A DNA stretch of 64,000 nucleotides from Bermanella marisrubri. GTDB taxonomy: Bacteria; Pseudomonadota; Gammaproteobacteria; Pseudomonadales; Oceanobacteraceae. A model generated the notes under the pieces. That model saw nothing but the letters and a program-made list of their open reading frames with translations, was not told the DNA's origin and ran no database searches. Shown here piece by piece: positions 1-8,337 of the stretch (positions are counted from its first letter, which is position 1; each line of letters opens with the position of its first letter). Position numbers and translations under genes: made by a program. Where the stretch lies: the NCBI RefSeq assembly GCF_012295615.1, contig NZ_CP051183.1, positions 248,001-312,000 of the forward strand, in the 5' to 3' direction.

Positions 1-2
1 CG

Positions 3-299
3 TTGAGCATGCTTAGCAAAGAAGAACAAGATCGAATTTTTCAGGCAGCTCACAAGTTATTCTTTGCACCTGCAGAAACAGAGGTGAATACTTATGCAAA
101 GTTATTAGAGCAGTCTGTTCCTAATACTGATCGTAAAATGTGGATTAAACGTCTATCTGAGTTAAAAAAGGGGGAATGCATTTCAGTCGGTTTGTGGTCT
201 GATGAGCATGGTAAAGTCAAGCATAGTGCAAAACTCGTAAAGGTTAGCTCTATGAATGAACGCTTAATGGATATGAAGTCTCGAAGATCAAATGATTGA
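3..299 (+). CDS. Small hypothetical protein, possibly 5'-truncated by the window edge
   Basis: An open frame runs from the first bases of the window to a TGA at 297-299. It could begin at TTG 3 or ATG 9, or earlier outside the window, so the N-terminus is undetermined and no ribosome binding site can be judged. The product is about 96-98 residues, charged and Lys-rich at the C-terminus, with no signal peptide or membrane segment. I recognise no family. It lies in the A+T-rich accessory stretch upstream of the phosphorothioation cluster, and no functional link to that cluster can be shown. Confidence 0.45.
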   Translation: MSMLSKEEQDRIFQAAHKLFFAPAETEVNTYAKLLEQSVPNTDRKMWIKRLSELKKGECISVGLWSDEHGKVKHSAKLVKVSSMNERLMDMKSRRSND

Positions 300-715
300 A
301 TTTATACAATTTGACTTTTTCATAGTATGTCTAGGTTAGTTTTATTCGAAGATGTAAGAGCAAAGCAAGCTGCAAGTTTTATAAGGCATTGGGTAGGGAT
401 GTAGACTTATCTCAGTTGATATATCATGTTTTATATTCAACAACTCCTCAAGCCTTAAAGAAGAAATTATGACCAATTATGGTGTGAGATTGATGTTATG
501 AATAAAGGGTGTTACCCACATGTTGTTGATCACTAGTAAGCGGATTTTCTTAATATAAAAGTTGATGCTGTCAATTCGTAATTTAATTTTGACAAAAAGC
601 ATACTCAAGAGTTTTCAATGAAAAAAGTTCGTGAACTAGAGAAACACAGTAGGTTTTATATAGTTGGTAACAAGTTAGTAGTTAGAATAAATAACTTCAT
701 TTTGGAGATATTGAA
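300..715. other. A+T-rich gap with possible decayed coding sequence
   Basis: This 416-bp gap has no intact gene of normal size. Short plus-strand fragments with protein-like composition occur in shifting frames: one from an ATG near 327 to a TAG near 402, and another frame from about 368 to a TGA near 471 (reading like FYKALGRDVDLSQLIYHVLY). This would fit a small gene broken by frameshifts, but chance open frames in A+T-rich DNA are an equally good explanation. I see no RNA gene or clear promoter here. Confidence 0.3.
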
Positions 716-725
716 GTGGAAGTAA
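618..725 (+). CDS. Candidate 35-residue leader ORF overlapping the DUF262 gene start
   Basis: The ATG at 618 opens a 35-codon frame, Lys-rich and then hydrophobic, ending in TAA at 723-725. It overlaps the GTG start of the DUF262/DUF1524 gene (716) by ten bases, an arrangement that would allow translational coupling. An AAGAG sequence lies about nine bases before the ATG. Nothing in the peptide is recognisable, so this may be a chance frame. Confidence 0.2.
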   Translation: MKKVRELEKHSRFYIVGNKLVVRINNFILEILKWK

Positions 726-2512
726 AGCCAAATTATTGTCGATTAAAAACAGCATTTACAGACGGAACTATATTCAAAGTACCCACTTATCAAAGAGCAT
801 ACTCTTGGAAGAAGGTAAATGTGAAACAGTTTTGTGAAGATATGCATGAGCTTTACGAGACGCATCTCGAACACGGGTCTTCGGAACATTTCCTAGGTGG
901 AGTGGTTTGTGTAAAAATTTCAAACGAAGATGATCTAGACGAACGAAATATTTATCAACTTGTCGACGGACAACAGAGGTTATCCACTCTAGTTCTATAC
1001 TTTTCAAGACTAATAAAAAGACTAAATGATTTAGTTCTCACTCAAGATGATAATGAAATACGCAAAAGAAGGATCAAAGAATATGAAGAGCAGTTCATCA
1101 ATCTTGCAGTTGAAGAGAATAATAAAATAGTCAGCGTACCTAGGATAACTCTTTCAAAGCGGGATAAAGATTTCTATCAAAGTATAGTATCAAAACCGAA
1201 TGAAAATATAGAACCAAACTATAACTCACATCGTTTGCTTAATGATGCCAAAAAGACGATTGATAAATATTTGGATGCAATTCTATCGGATAATGATTCG
1301 GAAAATCTAGATAAATTAAAGGTTTTGTATAAGGTTATAAGCAATAACTGCAAAATTCTTCTCATTAAGATGACGGATGTTAAGGATGCGTATAAATTAT
1401 TTCAGGTGATTAATGATCGGGGACGGATTTTGACTCCTAGTGATCTCTTACGAGCATCTTCTCTAGGGGATCTAGACGCAGAAGAGGGTATTTCCGATTC
1501 GAAAATGAATAAACTAATTGAGGCTTGGGACGATATCACGGGGCTTGATAATGTAGATGAAAGACTAATAGACTACTACATCTCTGCTAGCGGACGTCGC
1601 ACAAGAAGAGTTAGTTTGTTTGAGGATTTTAACAAATTCTTTTTTCGAACTAGTGATAAAATTGAGAAAAATATCTTCGCTATTCGCGATGGAATTAGAT
1701 CGATAGAAAAAATATCTAATGGCGTTTGGCCATATGAAAAGTCAAGTAAGTCCCTTTATCAGAAAAATAAGCTAAAGAATCTCGTAGTTACATTGAAACA
1801 TAAACAGGCCATACCGCTCCTTTATACCGCATCAAGAAACCTGCCAGAGAAGAAGTTTTATGAATTGTTGTTCTACATGGAAAAGTTTTTTACGCTTTAC
1901 AAAGTTATACTTGATAAAAGATTTGACGCCGTAAGTCGTATGTACTTGGAAAATATAGAAAAAATTAATGAAAATTCAGATACTTATCAGGTGAAGTCTT
2001 TTTTGGCTAAATTAAAAGGTTTTCTAGAGACCAAGACCACTAAATCTGAGATTTACTCTAATTTAAATGCTCTAGAGTATAAACATGATGGTGATAACCG
2101 CCTTTTAAAGCTGTTGCTATTGTCTATTGAAGAATCATATGATTGGTTAAAAGAGGGTTGCCCTAAAGGTCATATTGGGCAATTTAAAATGGAAGAAAAA
2201 AATATCTCGGCTGAAATGCATGTTTACACCATAGAGCATATTTATTCAAATTCAGGTACATTCAATCAAGAATTGGAAGAAAAGAAAGATACTATAGGGA
2301 ATCTTTCTCTTTTGTTTGATAAGGAAAATGTCGACGTTGACAACAGAGATTTTTTAGACAAAAAACCTTTCTATGAGAAATCAAGATTGAGGATAAGTAA
2401 TGAGTTAAAAAGTGAAGATGTATGGGATTTAAATGCTATAGAGCGAAGAAAAGAATCAATAGTAGATAGGATTACTAAGGTATTGTCTCTTTCTTCTAAT
2501 ATTCCGGAATGA
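716..2512 (+). CDS. DUF262/DUF1524 (GmrSD/SspE-like) nuclease, probable phosphorothioation-linked restriction effector
   Basis: A 598-residue protein. The N-terminal DUF262 domain shows QRAYSW (residues 26-31) and the nucleotide-site motif DGQQR (84-88), and later VINDRGRILTPSDLLRA. The C-terminal DUF1524 HNH-type nuclease shows IEHIYSNS (His about 508), IGNLSLL and an N-x-F-x-K-x-FY pattern. Family knowledge: DUF262-DUF1524 proteins include the type IV enzyme GmrSD and SspE, which senses DNA phosphorothioates and nicks unmodified invading DNA. The gene converges on dndE, and dndFGH is absent, so I infer that it is the restriction arm of this Dnd system; a modification-dependent type IV role is the alternative. 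The GTG start has GGAG eight bases upstream. Base composition is visibly richer in A+T than in the core genes. Confidence 0.82.
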   Translation: MEVKPNYCRLKTAFTDGTIFKVPTYQRAYSWKKVNVKQFCEDMHELYETHLEHGSSEHFLGGVVCVKISNEDDLDERNIYQLVDGQQRLSTLVLYFSRLIKRLNDLVLTQDDNEIRKRRIKEYEEQFINLAVEENNKIVSVPRITLSKRDKDFYQSIVSKPNENIEPNYNSHRLLNDAKKTIDKYLDAILSDNDSENLDKLKVLYKVISNNCKILLIKMTDVKDAYKLFQVINDRGRILTPSDLLRASSLGDLDAEEGISDSKMNKLIEAWDDITGLDNVDERLIDYYISASGRRTRRVSLFEDFNKFFFRTSDKIEKNIFAIRDGIRSIEKISNGVWPYEKSSKSLYQKNKLKNLVVTLKHKQAIPLLYTASRNLPEKKFYELLFYMEKFFTLYKVILDKRFDAVSRMYLENIEKINENSDTYQVKSFLAKLKGFLETKTTKSEIYSNLNALEYKHDGDNRLLKLLLLSIEESYDWLKEGCPKGHIGQFKMEEKNISAEMHVYTIEHIYSNSGTFNQELEEKKDTIGNLSLLFDKENVDVDNRDFLDKKPFYEKSRLRISNELKSEDVWDLNAIERRKESIVDRITKVLSLSSNIPE

Positions 2513-2525
2513 CAGCCTATTAAAT

Positions 2526-2566
2526 AAGAAAAGTCAGAACCTGTGGTACTTGGATTGGCTTTTCTT
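2526..2566. terminator. Bidirectional hairpin between converging DUF262 gene and dndE
   Basis: Arms 2526-2537 and 2555-2566 form a 12-bp stem with two G-U pairs. The left arm begins AAGAAAAG and the right arm ends CTTTTCTT, followed on the plus strand by GTTT. It sits just behind the DUF262 stop and upstream (in coordinates) of the dndE stop, where a shared terminator is expected. Confidence 0.5.
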
Positions 2567-2660
2567 GTTTAAAAGCTTTATAAAAACTGATTATATAATT
2601 TCATTTCAATAAGTTAATGTTTATTTAAAATTTTATAGCATTTGTAAAAACCTCAACGAA

Positions 2661-2999
2661 CTATTCTAAAAACGAACTTAGATTTGTTTTACCTTCTATA
2701 CTTGCAGATCCATCTTCAACATGCGCATTCCAAGCCTTGTATAATTCTTTTTGATGCATATCTGGATACTTATCTTTCAGAAGTAGCTCAACTACTTGCT
2801 CTAGTTCACCTAGCCAAACATGCTTACTGAGGGATCTTTGGCGGGGTTCCATTTCGCGCCCATCATAAGTGTACCCGCTTTCAATCGATTTAAAGAAAGC
2901 GAGTCGAGCTCCTATATTGATCGTTATTCCAGTATTTGAATGAAAGCGCCTAAGAGAATGAAAGGCATTATCAGTGATTTTCATTTCATTTGGTAACAT
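2661..2999 (-). CDS. dndE: DndE, DNA phosphorothioation protein
   Basis: A 112-residue basic protein that is last in the dndB-C-D-E operon, eleven bases after dndD. The N-terminal MKITDNAFHSLRRFHSNTGI and the following TINIGARLAFFKS match the conserved part of DndE. The family is known to bind nicked double-stranded DNA and is essential for phosphorothioate modification. Length agrees with typical DndE (about 110-130). The assignment rests on both sequence and position. The alternative, an unrelated small gene, is unlikely given the intact operon. Confidence 0.88.
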   Translation of the reverse strand: MLPNEMKITDNAFHSLRRFHSNTGITINIGARLAFFKSIESGYTYDGREMEPRQRSLSKHVWLGELEQVVELLLKDKYPDMHQKELYKAWNAHVEDGSASIEGKTNLSSFLE

Positions 3000-3010
3000 A
3001 TTCTTATCTC

Positions 3011-4981
3011 TTATTTACGCCAGAAGTAGCCTTCAGTATATTTGGAGGAGCCTTCATTGGGGTCATAATCCACATAAAAGGCATGTGATATCTCAGGTGA
3101 AAGGTCTTTATAGAAGCTCTCGTCAATTTCCGTGTCCGTAGAGAGAATCAGCACCTGATGGCTCGCTGTCGGAAAGTAATTTTTGACCAGTTTAGTTCTA
3201 TGGTGTGAATCCAGCCTACCTAATGGTGTATCAATAATAACAGGGAGATTTCTACCTGAAGTTCTACCCAGTGCCTCTAGCATGGCAATAGCGAAAATTT
3301 GTTTTTCGCCTGCTGATAGTTTTTTCTTGTTGATTTCCTTTCCATGTTTATCCTTGAGTGTTACTGAGAACGTTTTTGGATCGATCTTGGCTAGGATTTC
3401 CATATCGTCTTTACGAGCAAGCTTGCCAAAAGACTTTATAAATTCTTGTTCAAGTAATTCTATCTTCCTATCTTTCGTTATTCGCCCAAATTCCAGTAGT
3501 AGTTCGCGTGAATCGGAAGCCAGTTTTACTCCTTGGATGGAACTCATTGAGGTGGAGTACTTAGCATCTAGGTCTTTAAGCTTTCGCATTGTATCGATAG
3601 CTGCTCTTAGGCGCGCCTTTGCATTGTCTTTTTCTTGCTGGATTTCTGCGTCAACTTTGCCCAATTCCTTTTGTTGGATTCCTAATTCGTCTAGGATATC
3701 TTTTAGTCTACTTTCATCAGGCGCTCGAGCTATATTGTCAGCCGCTGCCGATATTTCAGACTCAATTTCCTCCAGGTCCTTTGTAAGCTTTTTAAATCGC
3801 TTTAATTGCTCCGGGAGTTTATGAACAGCTAACTGCTGTATATTCATGTAATCTGAATCAGAAATATCGTGAATAACATCAACGTCGCCGGATGTATCCA
3901 AAACGTCGGAAAAGGTGTCATCAATCACTTTTCCTGCATTATCTAGTTCACCAAGTTGAGCTTTCAACTCTTGAACCTTCAGTTCTATTTTAGCTCTTGA
4001 AGCTTGATTTGACTTGGTTTGTTTCTCTGCATCTAGCTTTTTAATTAGATTGTTTAAAGTGTTGGGAGCGAGTGATAGTGGGAATGCTTCACTAAATAGC
4101 GCTGTAAGTTCTGATTTAAGCCTATTCTTTTCTTCGACTAGGCGATCAACTCTATGCTCTTCTTTCTCTTTTGTTTTAGCCCAGGCGCCGCCCAAATCGT
4201 TTAAACGAGCGTTGAGAGCTTCTATATCGGCTTCGACCGAGCCTGCTTTTGTCTTTAATTCACTAACAAGGTCTAATTTATCCTGATAACTTTTGTAAGA
4301 GTCTTGATATTGATTCTCAAGGCTTTTTATTTCAGCGGATATATCTTTTGGTAGCTTTTGTTGAGCATGTTCTCTTAGATAAATACCCAAGTCCGCACGC
4401 AGACGCTCTACGATATCGAGACCTAATAGACGGTTAATTGCATCAGCCAACGCTTCATTAGCATTATCTTCTGCCAGTTCGGCTATTTTTTCCCCATCGA
4501 AAAAGAAAAGATCCGCGACACCAATTGGAATTAATTCGCTTAAGAAACTCTGTAGCTGCTCATTGGTTGACCCACTGAGTGGTTCTCCGTCTTTTTCTAC
4601 AACGAGGTTTTCGCTCGTGGTTGAACCTTTAATTTCCCATGAACGAATAACTTTGTACTCATTCACAACGCCATGCTTTCCATAGGTGAAGCTAAGGCCT
4701 ACTGAAGCGTTAGTCGCAGGTACCAGCTGTGCTTTGCCTTTGTGTATGCTGTCAGCGAGGTATTGTTCGTACTTTGCCTGCGATACAGATTTCCCTAAAC
4801 TCTGCTTCCCATATAAGGCAAGTCGTACAGCGGTAAGTGTTGTGGTTTTGCCTGCACCATTTAATCCACCAAATAAGATGATAGGACGCTTTCTATTGTA
4901 TTTCTCTTTGGGCTCAAGATTAATTTCGTGATAACCATTAAACACGCCAAAGTCTTGTAAGGTTAATGTATTTAAAATCAT
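3011..4981 (-). CDS. dndD: DndD, SMC-like ATPase of DNA phosphorothioation
   Basis: A 656-residue ATPase. The Walker A motif GLNGAGKTTT lies at residues 39-48. A long Lys/Glu-rich coiled coil fills roughly residues 200-480, and the C-terminus has the ABC signature LSAGEKQ and Walker B VIIDTPLGRLD, the Rad50/SMC layout. DndD is known to supply ATPase activity, thought to open or nick DNA for sulfur insertion by DndC. Its start overlaps the dndC stop by one base (TAATG), so the two are translationally coupled. Length matches the family, and both nucleotide-binding halves are intact. Confidence 0.93.
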   Translation of the reverse strand: MILNTLTLQDFGVFNGYHEINLEPKEKYNRKRPIILFGGLNGAGKTTTLTAVRLALYGKQSLGKSVSQAKYEQYLADSIHKGKAQLVPATNASVGLSFTYGKHGVVNEYKVIRSWEIKGSTTSENLVVEKDGEPLSGSTNEQLQSFLSELIPIGVADLFFFDGEKIAELAEDNANEALADAINRLLGLDIVERLRADLGIYLREHAQQKLPKDISAEIKSLENQYQDSYKSYQDKLDLVSELKTKAGSVEADIEALNARLNDLGGAWAKTKEKEEHRVDRLVEEKNRLKSELTALFSEAFPLSLAPNTLNNLIKKLDAEKQTKSNQASRAKIELKVQELKAQLGELDNAGKVIDDTFSDVLDTSGDVDVIHDISDSDYMNIQQLAVHKLPEQLKRFKKLTKDLEEIESEISAAADNIARAPDESRLKDILDELGIQQKELGKVDAEIQQEKDNAKARLRAAIDTMRKLKDLDAKYSTSMSSIQGVKLASDSRELLLEFGRITKDRKIELLEQEFIKSFGKLARKDDMEILAKIDPKTFSVTLKDKHGKEINKKKLSAGEKQIFAIAMLEALGRTSGRNLPVIIDTPLGRLDSHHRTKLVKNYFPTASHQVLILSTDTEIDESFYKDLSPEISHAFYVDYDPNEGSSKYTEGYFWRK

Positions 4982-6519
4982 TAGTTCAGACTCTCGAGTT
5001 CCGCGGCCAGTTCACCTAAGCGTTCGTCGTAGCCTTTATCAATATTCTTGTCCAATGAGTGTTGGTGTTTATGGTTCACCATCTTTTCGCGAATGTCCTC
5101 GTAACTTCCCCAATCTTGTTTTAGGAGGCTATCTATTTTTTTATACAAGCCTTTACGTCGACTGAGTCCATCCATTGCTTGTTCTAGGTCTAGGAGTTTC
5201 ATTACAAGCTCTGAAGGAACATCAAACTCTGCCCCTAAAGAACTGAGTATCTCGGCGTCAGATTGGGAAAAACTGCCGGCATCTTGGTCAGCCCAGTCTA
5301 AGTCTTTGCCATATACCTCACGGTATATCTTTGGTGCTGTGTCTGCCCAGTCTGGTTCGTTAGGGTCGTACATCCATTCTCGACGAATAGCGTAGAGTTC
5401 ATCAGGATGAATCAAGGTAATATCTTTCCCGGAATCCCTTAATTTCTTTTCAATCGTTAGAAGCTCTTTCAGCCAAATTTGGCGACGTTCCATCCAGTAT
5501 GGTCCTGGTATGGTCTTCACTTCTGTTGCTTCACTGTCTAAATTCTTTCGAGCGTATTGCACTTTACCTGTACGTCGCTTGTAGTTTCGATACTTATCTT
5601 TGTTCTCGGGTAGCGTCGAGTGAAACAACTGGTCTCGGAAGTCTTTGAGCTCTTGTAGCCAAGTTTCACCAGAATCAATTAATCCTTCCATCGCTCTATC
5701 TTTTGTAACAACCGTACAAGTCCAACAGCCAAACCTTGAGTTACCACAAGAAGGTGTTTTTGTATCTATCACCAACGGACACTCGCCAGCACTTGAATCC
5801 TTATACAAATCAAATAGTTCGAAATGATCACCACCCCATGGCGCCGGTGCGCCTAATAAGTACATCCATACATCATCGAAAGACCAATCTTCAATTGGCA
5901 TGTAGGTGAAAGCACCTGGTAGTGAAGAGTGGCGTGATAATGATGAACCATCTATTTTATGTTTCGCTATTACTTGCGCACGTGATGCACTTTCATCACT
6001 ACGTGCACCCAAGACTACAACCACTTCACCAAATCGTGTTACTTTGTCGAGAATGAATTCACTAACAGGGTCAATTTTCATTCTTTCTGTACACCAGCGA
6101 AAGTTCTGTGTGGGGGCTGGATAGCCTTTGCCCAATAGATTAGTCCAGAAGGTCTGATCCATCTTTGGGTGAACTTGGTGAGCAGACATTGGAAGCTTAT
6201 TGGTTTTCGCTTTTTCGTTAATTGCATTAACGACATCCTCGATCATATCTACAACCATTGGTGTTTCTACCAGTGTGTCTGAGGAAATCACGTAGATATG
6301 TTTATGACGTTGTTTAAGCTCCAATTTCTCGATTGCAATATATATAAGCGACAAAATAGTGGTGCTATCTTTACCACCACTAAATCCAATGACCCAAGGC
6401 TTATCGTCATCCAAGTACAAATCTTGGATCTCAATTATTAAATCTGACAATGGGCGACCAGCAATTTCAGTTGCTGAAATCATTTCATCCATTGTTGCAT
6501 ATAGGGTAGAGCGACTCAT
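4981..6519 (-). CDS. dndC: DndC, PAPS-reductase-like sulfurtransferase of DNA phosphorothioation
   Basis: A 512-residue protein with the ATP pyrophosphatase P-loop SGGKDST at residues 47-53. Four candidate Fe-S cysteines are present: C143 in RWCTERMK, and C258, C265 and C268 in the segment SCGNSRFGCWTC. DndC is known as an iron-sulfur protein that activates DNA for sulfur transfer. Sulfur normally comes from DndA or a housekeeping IscS cysteine desulfurase; no desulfurase gene is seen here, so IscS in trans is inferred. The start overlaps the dndB stop by four bases (ATGA type). Confidence 0.94.
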   Translation of the reverse strand: MSRSTLYATMDEMISATEIAGRPLSDLIIEIQDLYLDDDKPWVIGFSGGKDSTTILSLIYIAIEKLELKQRHKHIYVISSDTLVETPMVVDMIEDVVNAINEKAKTNKLPMSAHQVHPKMDQTFWTNLLGKGYPAPTQNFRWCTERMKIDPVSEFILDKVTRFGEVVVVLGARSDESASRAQVIAKHKIDGSSLSRHSSLPGAFTYMPIEDWSFDDVWMYLLGAPAPWGGDHFELFDLYKDSSAGECPLVIDTKTPSCGNSRFGCWTCTVVTKDRAMEGLIDSGETWLQELKDFRDQLFHSTLPENKDKYRNYKRRTGKVQYARKNLDSEATEVKTIPGPYWMERRQIWLKELLTIEKKLRDSGKDITLIHPDELYAIRREWMYDPNEPDWADTAPKIYREVYGKDLDWADQDAGSFSQSDAEILSSLGAEFDVPSELVMKLLDLEQAMDGLSRRKGLYKKIDSLLKQDWGSYEDIREKMVNHKHQHSLDKNIDKGYDERLGELAAELESLN

Positions 6520-7613
6520 GATTTAAACTGTTTCTCGTATTCTTGGCTTTCAGGGCTAAGATTTAGTCCCATATGTTGTTTGATCAGGTTTGAAGTAAGC
6601 ATCACATTGGCACGGGCCTTACTTAATTTGCCGTACATTAATGCTCTTCCTTCCCATATACCCGTGTTAGACCGAGACCAGTCTATTGTCCCTAGTTTGT
6701 TTAAGTGCTTTCTCCAAGCTTTTGGTTTTTGCGCTAAGAGGTCAGCGCCAGCGGAGCCGAGTGCTTGTAAAGTTACACCATGGGCATGTACATAATTCTG
6801 TCGAAGATCTGCTGTACTAACCTTTTTGGACTTCGCATCTTGCCAGTCTTTAATATTTTCACAAACTTCTGTCCAGAACTCTGTAGCCAACTCCTTTTCC
6901 TTGTCGGACACACTTTCCTTTGGGCCCTTTTTTAACAGGGCTCTACTCGCGAGCTTGATGCTACTGAGTGTAAATAGCTTACTACTACGATTTGATAAGC
7001 TTGATTTTTCCATTTCTGTAAGATTTTTAAAGCAATCAACGTTTTTTACTACGTGCCTTGCGAGGTCAGATAATGGATCTCGGTGATCATACAATGTACT
7101 GATTGATTCATTGGGTCTTACCGCATATTTATTGAGATCAGCAAACATTTGTTGGCTTCGCTTGAGGTCTTCGTCTACGAAGAATAAAACCGGAATATGG
7201 TCATGACCAAGTTCATGCGCTTCTCGGATAGCAGCCTCAATTGCGGCTCTGCGGTGTTGGCCGTCATTGATCAATATTTGAGCATCCATCGAAACCGTTA
7301 GCATACCTAAGTTAATTCCTGGACCCGTATCCGCCATGGGCTCGAAGTGAACTTGTTCACTTACTGATGCCGTGATCGCAGACAATGTGTAATCGTTTGG
7401 ATTAGATATTAAATACTCAGCAATTTCGGGAATTCTAGTTTTGTTTAGTGTGCGCTGAGCTCTCAATTCTGGAGGTACTTCATCTTCATCAAATACGAAG
7501 ATTTTCGGGATAGTTCGCATCGGACACATCGCAATATAGCATGGTCTCCCTGCTTGCATGCCACGAACCGCGGGGAAAGAATGGCTGTATTCTTTGATTA
7601 GTGTTTTGACCAT
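6516..7613 (-). CDS. dndB: DndB, DGQHR-domain protein of the phosphorothioation operon
   Basis: A 365-residue protein with the diagnostic DGQHR motif at residues 117-121, first gene of the dndBCDE operon. In other bacteria DndB is dispensable for modification and represses dnd transcription; a similar autoregulatory role is inferred here. The ATG is preceded by AAGGA six bases upstream, and a strong sigma70-type promoter lies about 40-67 bases before it. A pair of 19-20-bp direct repeats over the -35 region is the obvious candidate for its operator. Confidence 0.92.
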   Translation of the reverse strand: MVKTLIKEYSHSFPAVRGMQAGRPCYIAMCPMRTIPKIFVFDEDEVPPELRAQRTLNKTRIPEIAEYLISNPNDYTLSAITASVSEQVHFEPMADTGPGINLGMLTVSMDAQILINDGQHRRAAIEAAIREAHELGHDHIPVLFFVDEDLKRSQQMFADLNKYAVRPNESISTLYDHRDPLSDLARHVVKNVDCFKNLTEMEKSSLSNRSSKLFTLSSIKLASRALLKKGPKESVSDKEKELATEFWTEVCENIKDWQDAKSKKVSTADLRQNYVHAHGVTLQALGSAGADLLAQKPKAWRKHLNKLGTIDWSRSNTGIWEGRALMYGKLSKARANVMLTSNLIKQHMGLNLSPESQEYEKQFKS

Positions 7614-7652
7614 AGAGAGTCCTTTCCTTCCTTATTATGGTTGTATGGTGGA

Positions 7653-7680
7653 AGTATAAATAAAAACACGAGGAAGTCAA
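7653..7680 (-). promoter_or_regulatory. Sigma70-type promoter of the dndBCDE operon
   Basis: Read on the minus strand, a TTGACT -35 box (7680-7675) and a TATACT -10 box (7658-7653) are separated by 16 bases, about 40 bases upstream of the dndB start. Five of six bases match the consensus in each box. The -35 box lies inside one of two direct repeats, a position suited to repression. Confidence 0.7.
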
Positions 7681-7722
7681 AATTTAACAAGCGGCGGTGT
7701 TTTGGAAGTCAAATTTAACAAG
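7672..7722. repeat. Paired 19-20-bp direct repeats overlapping the dnd promoter
   Basis: GGAAGTCAAAATTTAACAAG at 7672-7691 recurs at 7704-7722 with a single A deleted, 32 bases apart (about three helical turns). The proximal copy covers the -35 box of the dndB promoter. Same-face spacing and promoter overlap suggest a binding site for a regulator, perhaps DndB or the product of the divergent gene. No protein-binding evidence exists in the sequence itself. Confidence 0.6.
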
Positions 7723-7911
7723 TATTTAGGAGGGATATCAGTTTGTTCGTATAAAAGAACGTGTATTCTACGTGTGTTTGTATCGATTTTGCAATGAACA
7801 ATCGTAGGTGGATTTTGTAATGCTTCTGGAGTAAAGGCACGACTCAAGCGTGTTTTAAGCGGTTTGCTATATTTAGATGAGTTTATTGACGACACAACTT
7901 CGGGGCAAACA

Positions 7912-8289
7912 ATGGAGAAATCGACAGAAGATAAGGTTAGATTGATTGCGAATAAAATAAACTTACCTGTTCAAAGGGTGTATATCCTTTTTTCTCGAAT
8001 TGGATTGTTAAGCCACGTCTCAAAGCCCACTCCTCATTGGGAGGAAACTTCTCTTTGGTTTAATTGTATGGAGCATGCGTCGTTGCAAGCTTTGATAGAT
8101 AAGGTGAAGGAAGAAAACTACATCTTGGAGGACGGTCCCGACCTTGGGGCACCTCCAGAACATCAAATGAAAGTTTGCTCAAATTGCAGAAAGAAAAAAA
8201 GATGGGATTTGTTTTTCGAGTCAGATAAAAGAGAGGATGGCCTCACGCTTTGGTGTAAAGACTGCTTAGCCGATCTTAACAATTCTTAG
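7912..8289 (+). CDS. Small zinc-ribbon protein divergent from the dnd operon
   Basis: A 125-residue protein if started at ATG 7912, which has GGGG seven bases upstream; an in-frame TTG at 7864 would add 16 residues. The C-terminus has two CxxC pairs, CSNC and CKDC, spaced by about 28 residues with KKRWDLFF and a DG between them. This pattern is common in phage and mobile-element proteins and in zinc ribbons near HNH nucleases, but no HNH motif is visible here. The N-terminal half has a helix-rich DNA-binding look (KVRLIANKINLPVQRVYILF). Being divergent from dndB, it could regulate or assist the system; that is inference. Confidence 0.6.
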   Translation: MEKSTEDKVRLIANKINLPVQRVYILFSRIGLLSHVSKPTPHWEETSLWFNCMEHASLQALIDKVKEENYILEDGPDLGAPPEHQMKVCSNCRKKKRWDLFFESDKREDGLTLWCKDCLADLNNS

Positions 8290-8304
8290 CTGTAACATGA
8301 GCGC

Positions 8305-8326
8305 GCCTCTGACGGATATCAGAGGC
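8305..8326. terminator. Hairpin between two converging genes
   Basis: GCCTCTGA (8305-8312) and TCAGAGGC (8319-8326) form a perfect 8-bp stem with a six-base loop, between the zinc-ribbon gene stop and the beta-helix gene stop. No clear T-run follows on either side, so efficient intrinsic termination is uncertain. Confidence 0.4.
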
Positions 8327-8337
8327 TCTGGATTGAA

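Noticed and set aside
3183-4286. Plus-strand open frames opposite dndD (3183-3824 and 4014-4286)
   Set aside because: They are antisense to a well-supported coding sequence, have Ser/Leu-rich shadow composition and no ribosome sites.
7677-7895. Minus-strand frame upstream of dndB
   Set aside because: It crosses the dnd promoter repeats, has no family resemblance, and overlaps the start of the zinc-ribbon gene on the other strand.
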